From Proteocatella sphenisci DSM 23131 (GTDB lineage: Bacteria > Bacillota > Clostridia > Peptostreptococcales > Filifactoraceae), in NCBI RefSeq assembly GCF_000423525.1, contig NZ_KE384028.1:60950-124949 (forward strand): a stretch of DNA of 64,000 nt, read 5' to 3'. The position numbers and the translations under genes are program-made. The notes beneath the pieces were generated by a model. The model made no database searches, had not been told where the DNA came from, and saw only the letters and a list, made by a program, of their open reading frames with translations. Below, in pieces: positions 63,928 through 64,000 of the stretch; positions within the stretch are counted from its first letter, which is position 1, and the number at the start of each line of letters is the position of its first letter.

Positions 63928-64000
63928 TCTGGCATCGACTTTCATTATTCGCAATATTTCGAAAAATGAATCAAAAAGCATATATTGAACAAAGTGCTGT

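Overview
The window comes from a low-GC Gram-positive anaerobe, most likely a spore-forming member of the Clostridia. The reasons are AT-rich DNA with AGA/ATA-rich codon use, strong AAGGAGG ribosome sites, SpoVG, SpoIID-like and CwlD-like proteins, RNase Y, a Bacillus-type PurR, and the ruvCAB-spoIID-queA-tgt-yajC-secDF gene order. Family or genus cannot be set from the sequence alone.

Layout. (1) 1-2,260: a decaying stretch around an intact cold-shock gene, holding remnants of an AAA_4/Fic-type protein, a DUF4236 protein, a UPF0316/DUF5698 protein and a SHOCT protein, plus one intact SHOCT protein. (2) 2,265-10,263, minus strand: one tight operon of two GNAT/FemAB-like transferases, four B12-binding radical SAM enzymes and a SAM methyltransferase. 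It is the best candidate for an undescribed pathway. (3) 10,414-16,965: a small coupled gene, a secreted purple-acid-phosphatase-like enzyme and the ribose operon rbsKDACB. (4) 17,064-21,780: two diguanylate cyclases (one with 7TM and hemerythrin domains, one with CHASE), a rhodanese lipoprotein and a tandem UspA protein. (5) 21,866-26,294: tag, a Crp/Fnr regulator that seems to lack a canonical start codon, a split permease with a fused ferredoxin, and a GNAT/TIM-barrel pair. (6) 26,312-33,494: a CAP protein, a zinc-ribbon membrane protein, DUF1538 with a double PII protein, a cluster with macro, NTP pyrophosphohydrolase, DUF6933 and GNAT genes, and an FMN glutamate-synthase-like enzyme. (7) 33,551-40,134: a zinc-type ABC importer, an Mrp ATPase, a YbaK-like deacylase, a class II photolyase and a SEC-C protein.

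(8) 40,177-49,183: the housekeeping block ruvC-ruvA-ruvB-spoIID-queA-tgt-yajC, then a gamma carbonic anhydrase homologue, secD and secF. (9) 49,308-64,000: a ferritin-like protein, LysR, purR, spoVG, a cell-wall amidase, an RNase PH/XTPase fusion, an NlpC/P60 hydrolase, a DUF4080 radical SAM protein, a TPR protein, an RseC-like protein, recA, rny and ligA.

Themes are anaerobic iron-sulfur and radical chemistry (five radical SAM proteins, two proteins with cysteine clusters, a ferredoxin domain, Mrp), oxygen and redox sensing (hemerythrin cyclase, Crp/Fnr, RseC, ferritin), DNA repair (tag, phr, ruvABC, recA, ligA) and the cell envelope. Most transcription units are bounded by clear intrinsic terminators. 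Family calls are from reading the protein sequences; no database search was run.
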